NCBI GenBank assembly: GCA_947593925.1
Contig: CANQDU010000012.1
Location: 1 to 58,827, forward strand
Source of the DNA: an uncultured Clostridia bacterium
GTDB lineage: Bacteria; Bacillota; Clostridia; Oscillospirales; JAAYOS01
Direction of reading: 5' to 3'
Length of the DNA: 58,827 nucleotides
Shown here: one piece after another, positions 1-9,058 of the stretch
Position numbering within the stretch: the stretch's first letter is position 1
How the letters are laid out: each line of letters opens with the position of its first letter
Program-made: the position numbers and the translations under genes
The notes under the pieces: model-generated
The model's database searches: none
Told to the model about the DNA's origin: nothing
The model's input: the letters and a program-made list of their open reading frames with translations, nothing else

Positions 1-297
1 TTTGCACAAGCAAAAAGTAACGCAAGGGTGTGGGGCTGCAAAGCCCCACATGGGGGCGCGGGGGCGCAGCCCCCGCATGGTGTCGGTAGAGCTCCGCTCT
101 ACCAAGGACGCGGGGGTCGCCCCCGCGGATGCCCGCGGGGTCTGCCCCGCTAGAGGAGTGGGGGCGGCATGCCCCACATCTGCCCGTGAGGCTCTGCCTC
201 ACTCAGGGACGCGGGGTCACCCCGCGAATGCTCGCGGGGCTTCCCCGCTGGATGAGAGTGGGCTCTGCCCGCTCTGGTGCGGGGTCTCGCCCGCACA
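1..297. repeat. Hairpin-array repeat, family B, copy 1
   Basis: No gene is seen here. The stretch is a chain of short GC-rich palindromes separated by a few bases. Examples are GTGGGGC..GCCCCAC, GCGGGGGC..GCCCCCGC, GGTAGAGC..GCTCTACC and GTGAGGC..GCCTCAC. It begins with a CAAGCAAAAAGTAACGCA segment that recurs near 46165 and 46600, and the order of modules matches the copy at 46590-46870. The open frames crossing it are low-complexity products of the GC-rich repeat and have no credible start. Confidence 0.75.
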
Positions 298-837
298 TCA
301 GAGCAGCGCTTCTACTTTCGCTTTTACCTCGTCGAGCGAATCGGTCGGCTCAAAGCGGGCCGCGATCTCCCCGCTGCGGTCAATGAGGAACTTCGTGAAG
401 TTCCACTTTATCTTGCCGTTAGTCTTGTAGTCCTTGTCCATCTTTTTCGCTACGCCCTTCAGTATCAGCCCCATCGGGCCGGAAAAACCGCCGAACTCGG
501 TGTTCTCCGTCAGGTACTTGTAGAGCGGTATCGCGTTTTCCCCGTTTACGTCGATCTTTGCAAACTGCGGGAACGTGATTCCGAACCTCCCCGTGCAGAA
601 GGTGTGGATCTCCTCGTCGCTGCCCGGAGCCTGCTCGCCGAACTGATTGCACGGGAAGTCAAGTATCTCCAACCCGTCCTTTTCGTGAAGCTCGTAGAGC
701 TTCTGAAGGTCGGCATACTGCGGAGTGAAGCCGCAGCCGGTCGCCGTGTTCACGATGAGAAGGACCTTGCCCTTGTACCCGGCAAGCGAGACCTCGCTGC
801 CGTCCTGCGCCGTAACGCTGAAATCATAAACATTCAT
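298..837 (-). CDS. Glutathione peroxidase family thiol peroxidase (Cys type)
   Basis: A 179-residue peroxidase that probably reduces hydrogen or organic peroxides in the cytoplasm. Family hallmarks are visible: the catalytic cysteine in ATGCGFTPQY near residue 35, the FPCNQFG block, and KWNFTKFLID, which supplies the catalytic Trp and Asn. The active site encodes Cys, not selenocysteine. In Gram-positives such enzymes usually take electrons from thioredoxin rather than glutathione (family knowledge). I chose the ATG at 837 because GGAGG lies 8 nt upstream; an in-frame ATG at 855 overlaps that ribosome site. A good promoter lies just upstream and the gene stands alone. Confidence 0.93.
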   Translation of the reverse strand: MNVYDFSVTAQDGSEVSLAGYKGKVLLIVNTATGCGFTPQYADLQKLYELHEKDGLEILDFPCNQFGEQAPGSDEEIHTFCTGRFGITFPQFAKIDVNGENAIPLYKYLTENTEFGGFSGPMGLILKGVAKKMDKDYKTNGKIKWNFTKFLIDRSGEIAARFEPTDSLDEVKAKVEALL

Positions 838-884
838 TGTGCTGCCTCCATTCATTACGCAAGATTTAATGTTGTACTATCAAT

Positions 885-913
885 AGTATAACCCCCGGGG
901 CAAAAATTGTCAA
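885..913 (-). promoter_or_regulatory. Sigma-A-type promoter of the peroxidase gene
   Basis: On the minus strand, TTGACA (908-913) and TATACT (885-890) are separated by 17 nt, about 50 nt upstream of the peroxidase start. This is a near-consensus housekeeping promoter. Confidence 0.75.
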
Positions 914-955
914 GACAGTTTACAAGAGTTAACGGAAAGTTCACAATTTACGGAT

Positions 956-988
956 AAAGCGGGAGAGGCTTTTCGCCTCTCCCGCTTT
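956..988 (-). terminator. Terminator after the SGNH hydrolase
   Basis: A perfect 14-bp inverted repeat (AAAGCGGGAGAGGC and its complement) with a 5-nt loop, lying just past the stop of the minus-strand hydrolase. An almost identical hairpin recurs at 25197-25229. Confidence 0.75.
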
Positions 989-1015
989 ATCTGCCGCGCA
1001 CCGAAACCGTGCGTC

Positions 1016-1651
1016 TTATTCCATGCCGTACTTTCCGTCCCGCAGAACGAGGTCGATCATGCGCGGGTCGAGTTCGAGCTTCTCGAGCTCCTTCGCGTCC
1101 GCGTAGCAGGACTCGGGGTCGGCGTCGAGCCCGAGCAGCGTCCGGCCTATGACCGCCGCCGCGAGCGATGCGCCGAGCGGCGAGGTGTGCTCTCCGTCGG
1201 CAAAGTAGAACTCCTCGGACGGGTGCGCCTGCACGAGAGGCCACCACACACGTCCTACCGGGCAGACCGTGGCGCCGACCTCTGCCGCGAGGGCTTCGTA
1301 TGCCTCGCACATCGCGGCCTGTCCCTCGGGGTTGCGCTTCTCGGTCCAGGTCATGTAGAGGTAGATCTTCGTTTTCTCGGGGGTGATGGCCGCCATCGCC
1401 CTGCCGGCGGCAAGCAGCGAGTCGCGCCCGGGGAAGGGGTGGGCGTTGTGCTGAAGCACCACAGCGTCATACCCTCCGCATATAAGGTTGAAATACGTCT
1501 GCGACTGTTTGAGGTGCCAGTCGAGCCCCATGCCGGGATGGGTAAGCATCACCGCATCGACCGACGCCCCACGCTCCGCGCAGAAGTGCGCGACCCGCGC
1601 GGGCACATAGTGTACAAAGGTGTGGCTGTTGCCGATAAACAGGACTTTCAT
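1016..1651 (-). CDS. SGNH/GDSL-like hydrolase
   Basis: A 211-residue protein of the SGNH hydrolase fold, likely an esterase or acyl hydrolase of unknown substrate. Block I is FIGNSHT at residues 5-11 (nucleophile Ser), a block III-like QHNAHP follows in the middle, and the Asp/His block is DGEHTSPLG near residue 152. No signal peptide or membrane segment is seen, so it should be cytoplasmic. The FIGNSHT form, with His after Ser, recalls DUF4886-type proteins rather than classical GDSL lipases (inference). The ATG at 1651 has GGGGAGAG upstream. It is monocistronic and followed by a strong hairpin terminator. Confidence 0.8.
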   Translation of the reverse strand: MKVLFIGNSHTFVHYVPARVAHFCAERGASVDAVMLTHPGMGLDWHLKQSQTYFNLICGGYDAVVLQHNAHPFPGRDSLLAAGRAMAAITPEKTKIYLYMTWTEKRNPEGQAAMCEAYEALAAEVGATVCPVGRVWWPLVQAHPSEEFYFADGEHTSPLGASLAAAVIGRTLLGLDADPESCYADAKELEKLELDPRMIDLVLRDGKYGME

Positions 1652-1978
1652 CCGCTCTCTCCCCTTTTCTGCGGCGGAGGCGTCCCGCCGCGCGCTTTTT
1701 CTGTATTATTATACAGCTATCAGAGGCTTTGAGCAACCCCCGCGCCCCTGAGTGAGGCAGAGCCTCCCCCGGCACCATGCGGGGCGCTGCCCGCACCCTC
1801 GGCGGGGCTGTGCCGCCCCGCGGCACAGCCCCGTTTGAGCCGCCGCGCCGGATATTCCGGCGCGGCGACTGCGTTACAAAAAATTTTTCCGCAAAATAAA
1901 AGTTTTTGTCCCGACTTCCGGGTGTGCGGACATATACAGGCATACAGGGCAATTTCATCTCCGGGAGGTACTGAAGAA
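1652..1978. repeat. Intergenic region with family B hairpins, copy 2
   Basis: The interval between the divergent hydrolase and the next gene holds a minus-oriented family B fragment at about 1729-1860. It shares GTGAGGCAGAGCCTC-like, GCGGGGC-like and CGGCGCG palindromes with the copies at 1-297 and 45947-46080. The remaining 100 bp before the next gene are A/T-rich and should hold its promoter, but no convincing -35/-10 pair was found. Confidence 0.6.
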
Positions 1979-2968
1979 ATGGATAACGCAAAGAGGTTAA
2001 AGAGACGCAAGATCGCAGCGTGGACAGCAACAGTGGCGATAGTTCTGCCGTTCGTCCTGTGGTGCCTGCTGCCCGTGCCGACCTTCGGCTACGCCGACAA
2101 GCTGTACGACATGGCCCCACAGCCGCTTGAGCTCATCGAGGGCGGGGACCTGTTCGACATTTCTTACTGCGGCATATCTACGGACTGTCCGTTTTTCAGG
2201 GTCGTTCCTAAAAGGAGCGACGCGGATTACACCTTGACCTCCGCAGAATGGAGGTCAGATGAACAGATATGGGGCAGTCTTGTCAGCGGGACCTTCAGCG
2301 AAAGGATAAACGGCAAATGGTCAGAACCGGAGGACATAGCTGTCATTGGAGCATTCTCCTTAGTTCGCGGACAGGATTTTTGCCTCTGGCGCAGCGACAG
2401 CGGCGGCTGTGCCTTTCTGTTAAGGCTGCCGCTGTATGAATACAGCGGCAAGGTCAGGATCACTCTTTACTTCCGGGAGTGCATCCGCAGCGAGCTAAAC
2501 GGAGCAGTGACTTCCGTAGGCGAGCTGCTTTCTGCGGTGTTCGAGATGGACCTGCCGAAGCAGAGCCGCAGTATGTTCGATGTCGTCGCGTTTGACTTTG
2601 TTTTCTCTGACCGGGGAACGCTCTATATACGAAACAACACGGGTGAGGACATAAAACTCTGGCTCGACCGGGACTCGTTCCTGCTTGAGAAGAAAGAGGA
2701 AAGCGGCGGCTACACCGAGGTCATGCGCGGATATCATAACTCATACTATGACGACGACCCGGAATCCGAGCCCCGATACACACGTCCGGGAGGCGGTTTG
2801 GATGCCACGACCTATTCATATAGTTTTAAGTTTTACGAGAAGACGCCGGAGCCCGGCGACTACCGCCTGACGCTTCAGTTCTACACCGGCGAAGACGGTT
2901 TCGGTGACTGCTACACGCTGACCCTCAAGCTGAGGCTGCATGAAATGGGTTCGGCTCTGCGCTATTGA
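1979..2968 (+). CDS. Membrane-anchored hypothetical protein
   Basis: A 329-residue protein not assigned to a family. It has a basic N-terminus (KRLKRRK), one hydrophobic segment at about residues 12-30, and then a long hydrophilic part, so it is probably anchored in the membrane with the bulk outside. The C-terminal half (about 200-329) alternates short hydrophobic strands and ends in a GDYRLTLQFYTG...LTLKL pattern typical of a beta-sandwich. A bacterial Ig-like fold is possible but unproven. The ATG at 1979 is preceded by GGGAGGT. It is monocistronic and ends at a bidirectional terminator shared with the convergent antiporter. Confidence 0.75.
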   Translation: MDNAKRLKRRKIAAWTATVAIVLPFVLWCLLPVPTFGYADKLYDMAPQPLELIEGGDLFDISYCGISTDCPFFRVVPKRSDADYTLTSAEWRSDEQIWGSLVSGTFSERINGKWSEPEDIAVIGAFSLVRGQDFCLWRSDSGGCAFLLRLPLYEYSGKVRITLYFRECIRSELNGAVTSVGELLSAVFEMDLPKQSRSMFDVVAFDFVFSDRGTLYIRNNTGEDIKLWLDRDSFLLEKKEESGGYTEVMRGYHNSYYDDDPESEPRYTRPGGGLDATTYSYSFKFYEKTPEPGDYRLTLQFYTGEDGFGDCYTLTLKLRLHEMGSALRY

Positions 2969-2981
2969 ATCCGCGGGACAG

Positions 2982-3013
2982 CAGCGGGACGGTACGCTTG
3001 TACCGCCCCGCTG
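2982..3013. terminator. Bidirectional terminator between convergent genes
   Basis: CAGCGGGACGGTAC at 2982-2995 pairs with GTACCGCCCCGCTG at 3000-3013, with one internal mismatch and a short loop. It lies between two convergent stops. Confidence 0.65.
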
Positions 3014-3034
3014 TTATACTTTATGCCGCTATGC

Positions 3035-4345
3035 TTATTTGGCGGAGTCCGTCAAAACGACCGGCTCCTTTTTTGTGTTCTGGCGGCGGGCGCTTGTGCG
3101 TCCCTCGACCTTGATCTCGCCCGCGGCGATGAGCGAGCGCTTCGTGAGCGCCGGCCCGATGAGCTCATACACAAGCACCGAGAAGAGCACGACGCTCCGC
3201 ACCATGCTCCCGTCCGAGAGCTGCTGCGCGGTGAGCGCCATTCCGAGCGCCACACCCGCCTGCGGCAGAAGCGTTATGCCGAGGTGCTTTGTGATGTTCG
3301 GCGCGCAGTGCGTGAGCGAGCAGCTCGAGTACGCGCCTAAATACTTGCCCGCCGAGCGGAAGATGATGTAGACGACGCCCACGAGCAGCACGAGCGGATT
3401 TGAGAGTATCTTCAGGTCGAGCTCCGCACCGGAGAGCACAAAGAAGAGCACGAAGAGCGGCGCCGTCCAGCCGTCCACGCGCTCCATCAGCTCCTCGGAG
3501 GTGTCGCAGACGTTGCAGAAGACCGTTCCCGTCATCATGCAGACGAGCAGCAGGCTGAAGCCGACGTGTATCCCGCCCGCCTCGAACTCGACCATCGAGA
3601 TACCTACGGTGAGCAGGACGAAGCCTATCGAGATGGAGAGGCGCTTGCTCCGCGAGTGGAAGAACTTCTCTATGACGTGGAGCAGTCCTCCGGCGGCGGC
3701 TCCGAGCGCGAGCGACGCCACTATCTCAAGTATCGGCTCGAGTATGACCGTCGTGAGGCTCACCGAGCCGCTCTCGAGCGCCTGCGCGACGCCGAAGGAG
3801 GCCGAGAACAGGACGAGACCCACAGCGTCGTCTATCGCGACGACGAGGAGCAGGAGCTTCGTCATCGGTCCGTCCGCCTTGTACTGGCGGACGACCATCA
3901 GCGTCGCGGCCGGCGCGGTCGCGGCGGCGATGGCGCCGAGAGTTATCGCCGAGGACACCGATATGACCGACGGCGCTATAAAATGCAGCGCGACGAGCGC
4001 TATATCGACCATCGCCGTCGTTATGACGGCCTGGAGGATGCCGACGGTTATGGCCTGGCGACCCATGCTTTTCAGCTGCTCGAGGCGGAACTCGTTTCCG
4101 ATGCTGAACGCGATGAAGCCGAGCGCCGTCTGGCTGATTATGTCGAGCGACGCCACGTCCTCAAGCGAGCCGAAGCCGACGCCCAATTTTCCGAGCCCGA
4201 GCGCGCCTATGCAGAACGGCCCGAGGACGAGGCCGGCGACGAGATAGCTCGTCACGGCGGGGAGGTTCAGCTTCTTTGCAAGGCGGCTCATGAGCAGTCC
4301 GCCTATCATGGCCACAGAGAGCTGTATCAATACCAGCATATCCAT
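3035..4345 (-). CDS. Kef/CPA2-type cation:proton antiporter
   Basis: A 436-residue integral membrane protein of the monovalent cation:proton antiporter-2 family, exchanging Na+ or K+ for protons. About twelve hydrophobic segments cover its full length. The N-terminal [16 protein letters not shown] segment is the typical CPA2 TM2 signature, and [13 protein letters not shown] near residue 205 holds the conserved acidic pair of the ion site. There is no C-terminal TrkA-N (RCK) domain, so it is a membrane-only form. I chose the start at 4345 (MDMLVLIQL) because AAGGGG precedes it; upstream in-frame codons lack a ribosome site. It is divergent from purC. Confidence 0.88.
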   Translation of the reverse strand: MDMLVLIQLSVAMIGGLLMSRLAKKLNLPAVTSYLVAGLVLGPFCIGALGLGKLGVGFGSLEDVASLDIISQTALGFIAFSIGNEFRLEQLKSMGRQAITVGILQAVITTAMVDIALVALHFIAPSVISVSSAITLGAIAAATAPAATLMVVRQYKADGPMTKLLLLVVAIDDAVGLVLFSASFGVAQALESGSVSLTTVILEPILEIVASLALGAAAGGLLHVIEKFFHSRSKRLSISIGFVLLTVGISMVEFEAGGIHVGFSLLLVCMMTGTVFCNVCDTSEELMERVDGWTAPLFVLFFVLSGAELDLKILSNPLVLLVGVVYIIFRSAGKYLGAYSSCSLTHCAPNITKHLGITLLPQAGVALGMALTAQQLSDGSMVRSVVLFSVLVYELIGPALTKRSLIAAGEIKVEGRTSARRQNTKKEPVVLTDSAK

Positions 4346-4463
4346 CAAAAACCCCTTGTCAAAAAATTCAACCGAATAATTATATAGCAAGGCGCGGGAA
4401 AACGCAAGGAGTATCACAAAAAAAGACGGAGAAAACCGCCCCCAATTCATACAATACTCCGAC

Positions 4464-4492
4464 TTGCAGTTTTACGCGGAAAATGTTATTCT
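4464..4492 (+). promoter_or_regulatory. Promoter of the purC-purF operon
   Basis: TTGCAG (4464-4469), a 17-nt spacer and TATTCT (4487-4492). The roughly 65-nt leader holds a small inverted repeat (TCCGCGCG..CGCGCGGA, about 4511-4540). No purine riboswitch core was recognised. Confidence 0.6.
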
Positions 4493-4563
4493 ATCTGTAT
4501 AAGGAGAATTGTCCGCGCGGAGCTCCGGCGTCGCGCGGAAACTATTTTGCGGAGGTCATCTCT

Positions 4564-5274
4564 ATGGAAAAGACAGTCCAGCTCTATGAGGGCAAAGCAA
4601 AGAAGGTCTACGCCACCGAGGATCCCACTCTCGTCATCGTCTCCTATAAGGACGACGCGACCGCCTTTGACGGCACCAAGCGCGGCACAATACGCGGCAA
4701 GGGCTCGGTCAACAACCGCATGTCGAACTTCCTGATGAAAAAGCTCGCGGAGCAGGGCATTCCCACCCACTTCGTCGAGGAGCTGAACGACCGCGAGACC
4801 CTCGTAAAGAAGGTCACGATCGTCCCGCTCGAGGTGATAATCCGCAACGTCTCCGCCGGGTCGTTTGCAAAGCGCTACGGCGTCGAGGAGGGTATTCCCT
4901 TCGACGAGCCCACCTTCGAGTTCTCCTACAAGAACGACGACCTCCACGACCCGCTCCTCAACACCTCACACGCCCTCGCGCTGAAGCTCGCCACCAGGGA
5001 CGAGATAGAGACGATACGCACGATGGCGCTCAAGGTCAATGAAATACTCAAGGAATTTTTCCTCTCCTGCGGCGTTCGGCTCATCGACTTCAAGCTCGAG
5101 TTCGGCCGCCTGCCGGACGGCACGATAGTCCTCGCCGACGAGATAAGCCCGGACACCTGCCGCTTCTGGGACGCGAAGACCGGCGAGAAGCTGGACAAGG
5201 ACCGCTTCCGCCGCGACCTCGGGAACGTGGAGGAGGCATATCAGGAGATGATGCGCCGCGTCTTCGGAGAGTGA
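4564..5274 (+). CDS. purC: SAICAR synthetase (phosphoribosylaminoimidazole-succinocarboxamide synthase)
   Basis: A 236-residue enzyme that ligates aspartate to CAIR with ATP in de novo purine synthesis. The sequence starts [11 protein letters not shown], with the ATP-binding GKAKK loop. It continues with the [17 protein letters not shown] block and [12 protein letters not shown], which carry substrate and metal-binding residues. Its length is normal for a bacterial single-domain PurC. The ATG at 4564 has GGAGG about 10 nt upstream; the open frame extends further upstream without a credible start. purF follows after 3 nt, so the two are co-transcribed. Confidence 0.97.
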   Translation: MEKTVQLYEGKAKKVYATEDPTLVIVSYKDDATAFDGTKRGTIRGKGSVNNRMSNFLMKKLAEQGIPTHFVEELNDRETLVKKVTIVPLEVIIRNVSAGSFAKRYGVEEGIPFDEPTFEFSYKNDDLHDPLLNTSHALALKLATRDEIETIRTMALKVNEILKEFFLSCGVRLIDFKLEFGRLPDGTIVLADEISPDTCRFWDAKTGEKLDKDRFRRDLGNVEEAYQEMMRRVFGE

Positions 5275-5277
5275 TCT

Positions 5278-6738
5278 ATGGTTATCGACCGCAGTATGTT
5301 CACGTCCTCGCCGTTTGAGGACAGCCTGCACGAGGAGTGCGGCGTCTTCGGTATCTGGACGCCGGAGGGGAGCACCCTCAGCCCCGCGCATGAGGCGTAC
5401 TCCGCTCTGTTCTCGCTCCAGCACCGCGGGCAGGAGGCGTGCGGAATAGCCGTAAACAACCGCGGCGTCATACGCTGCCACCGGGACGTCGGGCTCGTGG
5501 GCGATGTTTTTGACGAGGAAAAGCTTGCCTCCATGCCGGGGCGGATGGCGATAGGCCACGTCCGCTACTCCACCACCGGCGACCCGCGCCGTGAGAACGC
5601 TCAGCCTATCGCGATAACGCACGTCAAGGGCAACCTCGCGCTTGCGCACAACGGAAACCTCGTCAACGCCGGCGCGCTCCGGCGCGAGCTCGAGCTGCAC
5701 GGCGCGATATTCCGCTCCTCGTCGGACACGGAGGTTCTTATCTACACGATAGTCCGCGAGCGGCTGAAGGTCCACTCGATAGAGGAAGCGGTCGTGAACG
5801 CCATGAACGTCGTGCAGGGCGCGTACTCGCTCTGCCTCATGTCCGCAAGGAAGCTCATCGCCGCGCGCGACCCGCGCGGGATGCGTCCGCTCTGCATGGG
5901 CCGCCTCGGAGACGCAGTCGTGTTCGCCTCCGAGTCCTGCGCGCTCGACTCGCTCGGCGCGGAGTTCGTGCGGGACATCGACCCCGGCGAGGTCGTCATC
6001 GTCGATCCGGATGGCTCCGTCCGCTCGCTCCACGCGGCGGAGCGGCCGCAGAGCGCTCTCTGCATATTCGAGTACATCTACTTCGCCCGCCCCGACTCGG
6101 TAATAGACGGCTCACTTGTCGAGCTTGCTCGGCAGGACGCGGGAAAGATTCTCTCGCGGGAGCACCCCGTCGAGGCGGACATGGTCATCGGCGTGCCCGA
6201 CTCGGGCATACCCGCCGCGATAGGCTACGCCAAGGCGAGCGGCATACCCTACGGCGTCGGCCTGATAAAGAACCGCTACATCGCGCGCACCTTTATCCAG
6301 CCGGGTCAGGAGAAGCGCGAACGCTCGGTCCGCATGAAGCTCAACGTCCTCCGCGCAGCCGTGCGCGGCAAGCGCGTAATAATGGTTGACGACTCTATCG
6401 TACGCGGCACGACGTTTGCGCAGCTCGTCCGTCTCGTGCGGGACGCCGGCGCGGCGGAGGTACACGTCCGCATAGCCGCGCCGCCCTACCGCTATCCCTG
6501 CTTCTTCGGCGTGGACATCCCCGCAAGCGAGCATCTTTTCGCCTACGAGCGGACAGTCGAGGATATGTGCGGGCTCATCGGCGCGGACTCGCTCGGCTTC
6601 CTCTCGGAGGAGGGCGTGCTCGAGAGCGCCCGCCACTGCCGCCTCTCGCTCTGCGACGCGTGCTTCACCGGCCGCTACCCGATGGACGTCCCGAAGCAGG
6701 CCGAGAAAAATATTTTCGAGACAGAGATAGAGCTGTAA
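5278..6738 (+). CDS. purF: Amidophosphoribosyltransferase
   Basis: A 486-residue enzyme for the first committed step of purine synthesis, making phosphoribosylamine from PRPP and glutamine. The N-terminal glutaminase nucleophile would be Cys21 (CGVFGIW) after removal of a propeptide, as in the Bacillus-type enzyme. The PRPP loop is VIMVDDSIVRGTT. Cysteines in ALCIFEY, YPCFFG and LCDACFTG fit the four ligands of the regulatory [4Fe-4S] cluster, which suggests oxygen-sensitive stability. It starts 3 nt after purC with GGAGAG upstream. A hairpin terminator follows at 6847. Confidence 0.97.
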   Translation: MVIDRSMFTSSPFEDSLHEECGVFGIWTPEGSTLSPAHEAYSALFSLQHRGQEACGIAVNNRGVIRCHRDVGLVGDVFDEEKLASMPGRMAIGHVRYSTTGDPRRENAQPIAITHVKGNLALAHNGNLVNAGALRRELELHGAIFRSSSDTEVLIYTIVRERLKVHSIEEAVVNAMNVVQGAYSLCLMSARKLIAARDPRGMRPLCMGRLGDAVVFASESCALDSLGAEFVRDIDPGEVVIVDPDGSVRSLHAAERPQSALCIFEYIYFARPDSVIDGSLVELARQDAGKILSREHPVEADMVIGVPDSGIPAAIGYAKASGIPYGVGLIKNRYIARTFIQPGQEKRERSVRMKLNVLRAAVRGKRVIMVDDSIVRGTTFAQLVRLVRDAGAAEVHVRIAAPPYRYPCFFGVDIPASEHLFAYERTVEDMCGLIGADSLGFLSEEGVLESARHCRLSLCDACFTGRYPMDVPKQAEKNIFETEIEL

Positions 6739-6846
6739 CGCCAACCTCAAACTTACAACGAACAGCCGCCACGGTTAGAGGATTGGATTTGGAAATTTGC
6801 AGAAACAAGCAAATTTTAGCCTACTCTCTTCAAGCGGAGGCAAAAA

Positions 6847-6894
6847 ACAAAACGACCATGTTAGGGCATCAATGCTCTTGCATGGTCGTTTTTT
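6847..6894 (+). terminator. Terminator of purC-purF
   Basis: AACGACCATG (6851-6860) pairs with CATGGTCGTT (6881-6890), and T residues follow. An A-rich flank extends the stem. The loop has a small inner GCAT/ATGC pairing. Confidence 0.8.
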
Positions 6895-6971
6895 GTTTGC
6901 GAATCAAAGCAATTGTGGATATAAACTATAGGTTTGATTGTCGTCGGATATCATCATTTTATAGGCGGGAA

Positions 6972-7109
6972 TTAACAGCCGGTATCTCTCTTTCTTTTTT
7001 CTTCATCCAGGAGATTTTCAGGTACCACAAGGGTATGTATCATGTCTTTGTATTCTTTGTCTGGCATAGCACACATGGTCTTTCTTCTTGTCCTCGGTAT
7101 CTCAATCAT
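6972..7109 (-). CDS. Small hypothetical frame, possibly a gene fragment
   Basis: A 45-codon minus-strand frame downstream of the endonuclease operon. Its product is hydrophilic and charged, with the internal stretch VPENLLDEEKRKRD. No clear ribosome site precedes it, and the operon terminator lies between it and the endonucleases. It could be a decayed end of a transferred gene or chance; nothing recognised. Confidence 0.2.
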   Translation of the reverse strand: MIEIPRTRRKTMCAMPDKEYKDMIHTLVVPENLLDEEKRKRDTGC

Positions 7110-7188
7110 AAAACGAGGCTATGTGATATATAAGGCTGAAATACTCAACACATCAACGTCTTATTCGCACTAATGTCCGATTGATAAA

Positions 7189-7217
7189 GTGGCTCTGTTT
7201 CACAATATCAGAGCCGC
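7189..7217 (-). terminator. Terminator of the restriction-modification operon
   Basis: On the minus strand GCGGCTCTG pairs with CAGAGCCAC, followed by TTTATC, immediately after the second endonuclease gene. Confidence 0.65.
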
Positions 7218-7223
7218 TTATTA

Positions 7224-8090
7224 CTATGTTTTTGGAACCCATGTGTGGTCAAATTCGTCTTTTGCAGCTTCTATACTTCTTGTTGCCTCAACGGCATGTT
7301 TAATGAAAACATCGAAATTGCGATCCATGTGGAAAATACGCCCTGCCGTCTCGATTTCGGATAAAACATACATGCCATGCCACCCGTTTTCTCCGTAATC
7401 GGAAGTACCTCCATTTACCATCCCTTTAAATTTGGGAAGCGTTAAAAAAGCGCCATCTAACGTTATCGCAGCTGACCACAATCTATTATTCATTGCTTCT
7501 TTAGAGAAGGGATAATCTCTGCCGACTCGGTCGCGTATGCTTGTTTTTGACTGCACACAACCGACAACAAGGTTAAAATCAGCGGCGCTTGAATAAACAA
7601 CATATAAATCGAAAGTGTTCTTTGCTGTCTTTGAGCGCAACCATTTGATTGCATTGTCAGAATTATTTATCTGATTCTTTTTGATCATTTTGGTGAGATC
7701 TTTTTGTAACATAATTTTGATATGGGATTTTCTTAACACGGGGTTGACCGTATCACAAATTAATTCTTCGAAAGCGTGACCGCTTGATTTTTTCCAGCTC
7801 TGGGCAGCAGAATTAATATCCGCAATTAAAGCGTCATCGACAATAACATGCTTTCCATAGCGCGTTTTTCTTCTCATATGGGCTGTTTCGATAGAACGCC
7901 AGAGCAATACGGCATCAGTATCCGGGTACCGCTCAGCGGCGGCAATAAATGACTCTTTTATGGCTTTTTTCTGCGCATAGAGTTCTGCGTTTTTTTGAAG
8001 ATTCTTACCCCGATGCGTTTCCTCATATTTTTTGCGATGCTTCTTATACAATCTGTTATATTGTTTGCTGCAGTATTCTTCATACTCCAT
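7224..8090 (-). CDS. BsaWI-like type II restriction endonuclease, distal paralogue
   Basis: A 288-residue protein, clearly paralogous to the upstream gene at 8110-8973. Shared blocks are QSWKKxSGHAFE (about 97-108), the FDLY strand (Asp161), the GCxQSKTSIRDR motif (Lys182, Arg186-Asp187-Arg188), LDGAFLTLPKF and ENGWHGxYV. An active-site K followed four residues later by R-D-R is the signature of CCGG-family restriction enzymes, and overall it resembles BsaWI (W^CCGGW) as I remember that family. After the R-D-R it reads VGRDYPFS where the paralogue has VTRDREPS, so a nearby Glu is lost. I chose ATG 8090 over 8105 because it matches the paralogue's N-terminus and sits 19 nt after it. AT-rich. 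Confidence 0.85.
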   Translation of the reverse strand: MEYEEYCSKQYNRLYKKHRKKYEETHRGKNLQKNAELYAQKKAIKESFIAAAERYPDTDAVLLWRSIETAHMRRKTRYGKHVIVDDALIADINSAAQSWKKSSGHAFEELICDTVNPVLRKSHIKIMLQKDLTKMIKKNQINNSDNAIKWLRSKTAKNTFDLYVVYSSAADFNLVVGCVQSKTSIRDRVGRDYPFSKEAMNNRLWSAAITLDGAFLTLPKFKGMVNGGTSDYGENGWHGMYVLSEIETAGRIFHMDRNFDVFIKHAVEATRSIEAAKDEFDHTWVPKT

Positions 8091-8109
8091 ATCAAAAGCC
8101 CCCATATAT

Positions 8110-8973
8110 TTATTGCGGACGCCAAGTCCTATCAAAACACTGGCGCGCCCTAGAAAATGCCTCAGATGCCTGGCGTGCATGGTCAATAAGCAAAGAAAGA
8201 TTTCTGTCAATAGGATAGATACGATCTCGTGTATATCGCTCGGACATTACGTAAAGACCGTGCCATCCATTTTCCTCATAGTCCTCACCGCCGCCATTTA
8301 CCATCTCTTGAAATTTTGGAAGGGTCAAAAATGCACCGTCAAGAGTAACAGCGATAGACCAAAACGATGCATTCATCGCTTGCTGAGACGGCTCGCGGTC
8401 ACGGGTGACACGATCGCGAATGCTTGTCTTAGATTGAATGCATCCAAAAACATAGTTATGATTCTGCCATGAGGAAATGGCGTACAAATCAAAAACGTCA
8501 GTATGTATCCGCTGATTGATCCAAGTCATGTCAACCTCGTCATTATGGATATCGCCATTGTGAATCATTTCACTCAACTCACTCTGAAGGGCAAATTTTA
8601 CACCGTATTGCTGTAATGCTGGATTTGCAACTTCGCCAATGAATGCCTCAAATGCATGTCCGCTGGCTTTCTTCCAGCTTTGGTCTGCCGAAATGACCTT
8701 CGAAATGATTTCTTCGTCAATAATGTTAAGATCAGCAATGCCGGCTTTCCTTTTGAGATGAGCAACATATATGGCACGCCATAACTCAGCCGCCTCGTGG
8801 GTAGGAGCATATCTTTCCAAAGCGCCTTTAAGTGTTTCTTTGATTGCGATTTTCTGGGCATCACGCTCTGCCGCAGTCTGGGCGGCTTGGGAAGTTCTGC
8901 CGTTTAGAATCTGATTATAGGTCTGATAGTACAGGTCATTGTATGTCTGTTGGCAAAACTCAGTATATGGCAT
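8110..8973 (-). CDS. BsaWI-like type II restriction endonuclease, proximal paralogue
   Basis: A 287-residue PD-(D/E)XK nuclease predicted to cut a CCGG-centred site. Visible features are a helical N-terminus (1-80), SWKKASGHAFE (Glu109), VFDLY (Asp162), GCIQSKTSIRDR (Lys182 catalytic; Arg186-Asp187-Arg188 for reading CCGG) and then VTRDREPS. I recall a nearly identical local motif from BsaWI, but this needs a database check. GGAGG lies 7 nt before the ATG at 8973. It follows the methyltransferase by 85 nt on the same strand and precedes its own paralogue, so this system has two nuclease genes for one visible methylase. Confidence 0.88.
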   Translation of the reverse strand: MPYTEFCQQTYNDLYYQTYNQILNGRTSQAAQTAAERDAQKIAIKETLKGALERYAPTHEAAELWRAIYVAHLKRKAGIADLNIIDEEIISKVISADQSWKKASGHAFEAFIGEVANPALQQYGVKFALQSELSEMIHNGDIHNDEVDMTWINQRIHTDVFDLYAISSWQNHNYVFGCIQSKTSIRDRVTRDREPSQQAMNASFWSIAVTLDGAFLTLPKFQEMVNGGGEDYEENGWHGLYVMSERYTRDRIYPIDRNLSLLIDHARQASEAFSRARQCFDRTWRPQ

Positions 8974-9058
8974 AATTGTCCTCCTAAACTTTCTGTATAA
9001 CGAGTGCAGCGAATTCAAAGTTTCCCATAGGTTCGCAAGAACTGAAAAATATAACTAA

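Larger units (their letters stand above)
6739..7188. other. AT-rich intergenic left edge of the restriction-modification island
   Basis: Base composition drops sharply after purF. The stretch holds a small hairpin (AAATTTGC..GCAAATTT, about 6791-6815), the terminator at 6847-6894 and one tiny minus-strand frame (6972-7109). No integrase, transposase or flanking direct repeat was seen. Confidence 0.6.

Noticed and set aside
298..837. Selenocysteine-type glutathione peroxidase
   Set aside because: The active-site codon encodes Cys, and no TGA interrupts the frame.
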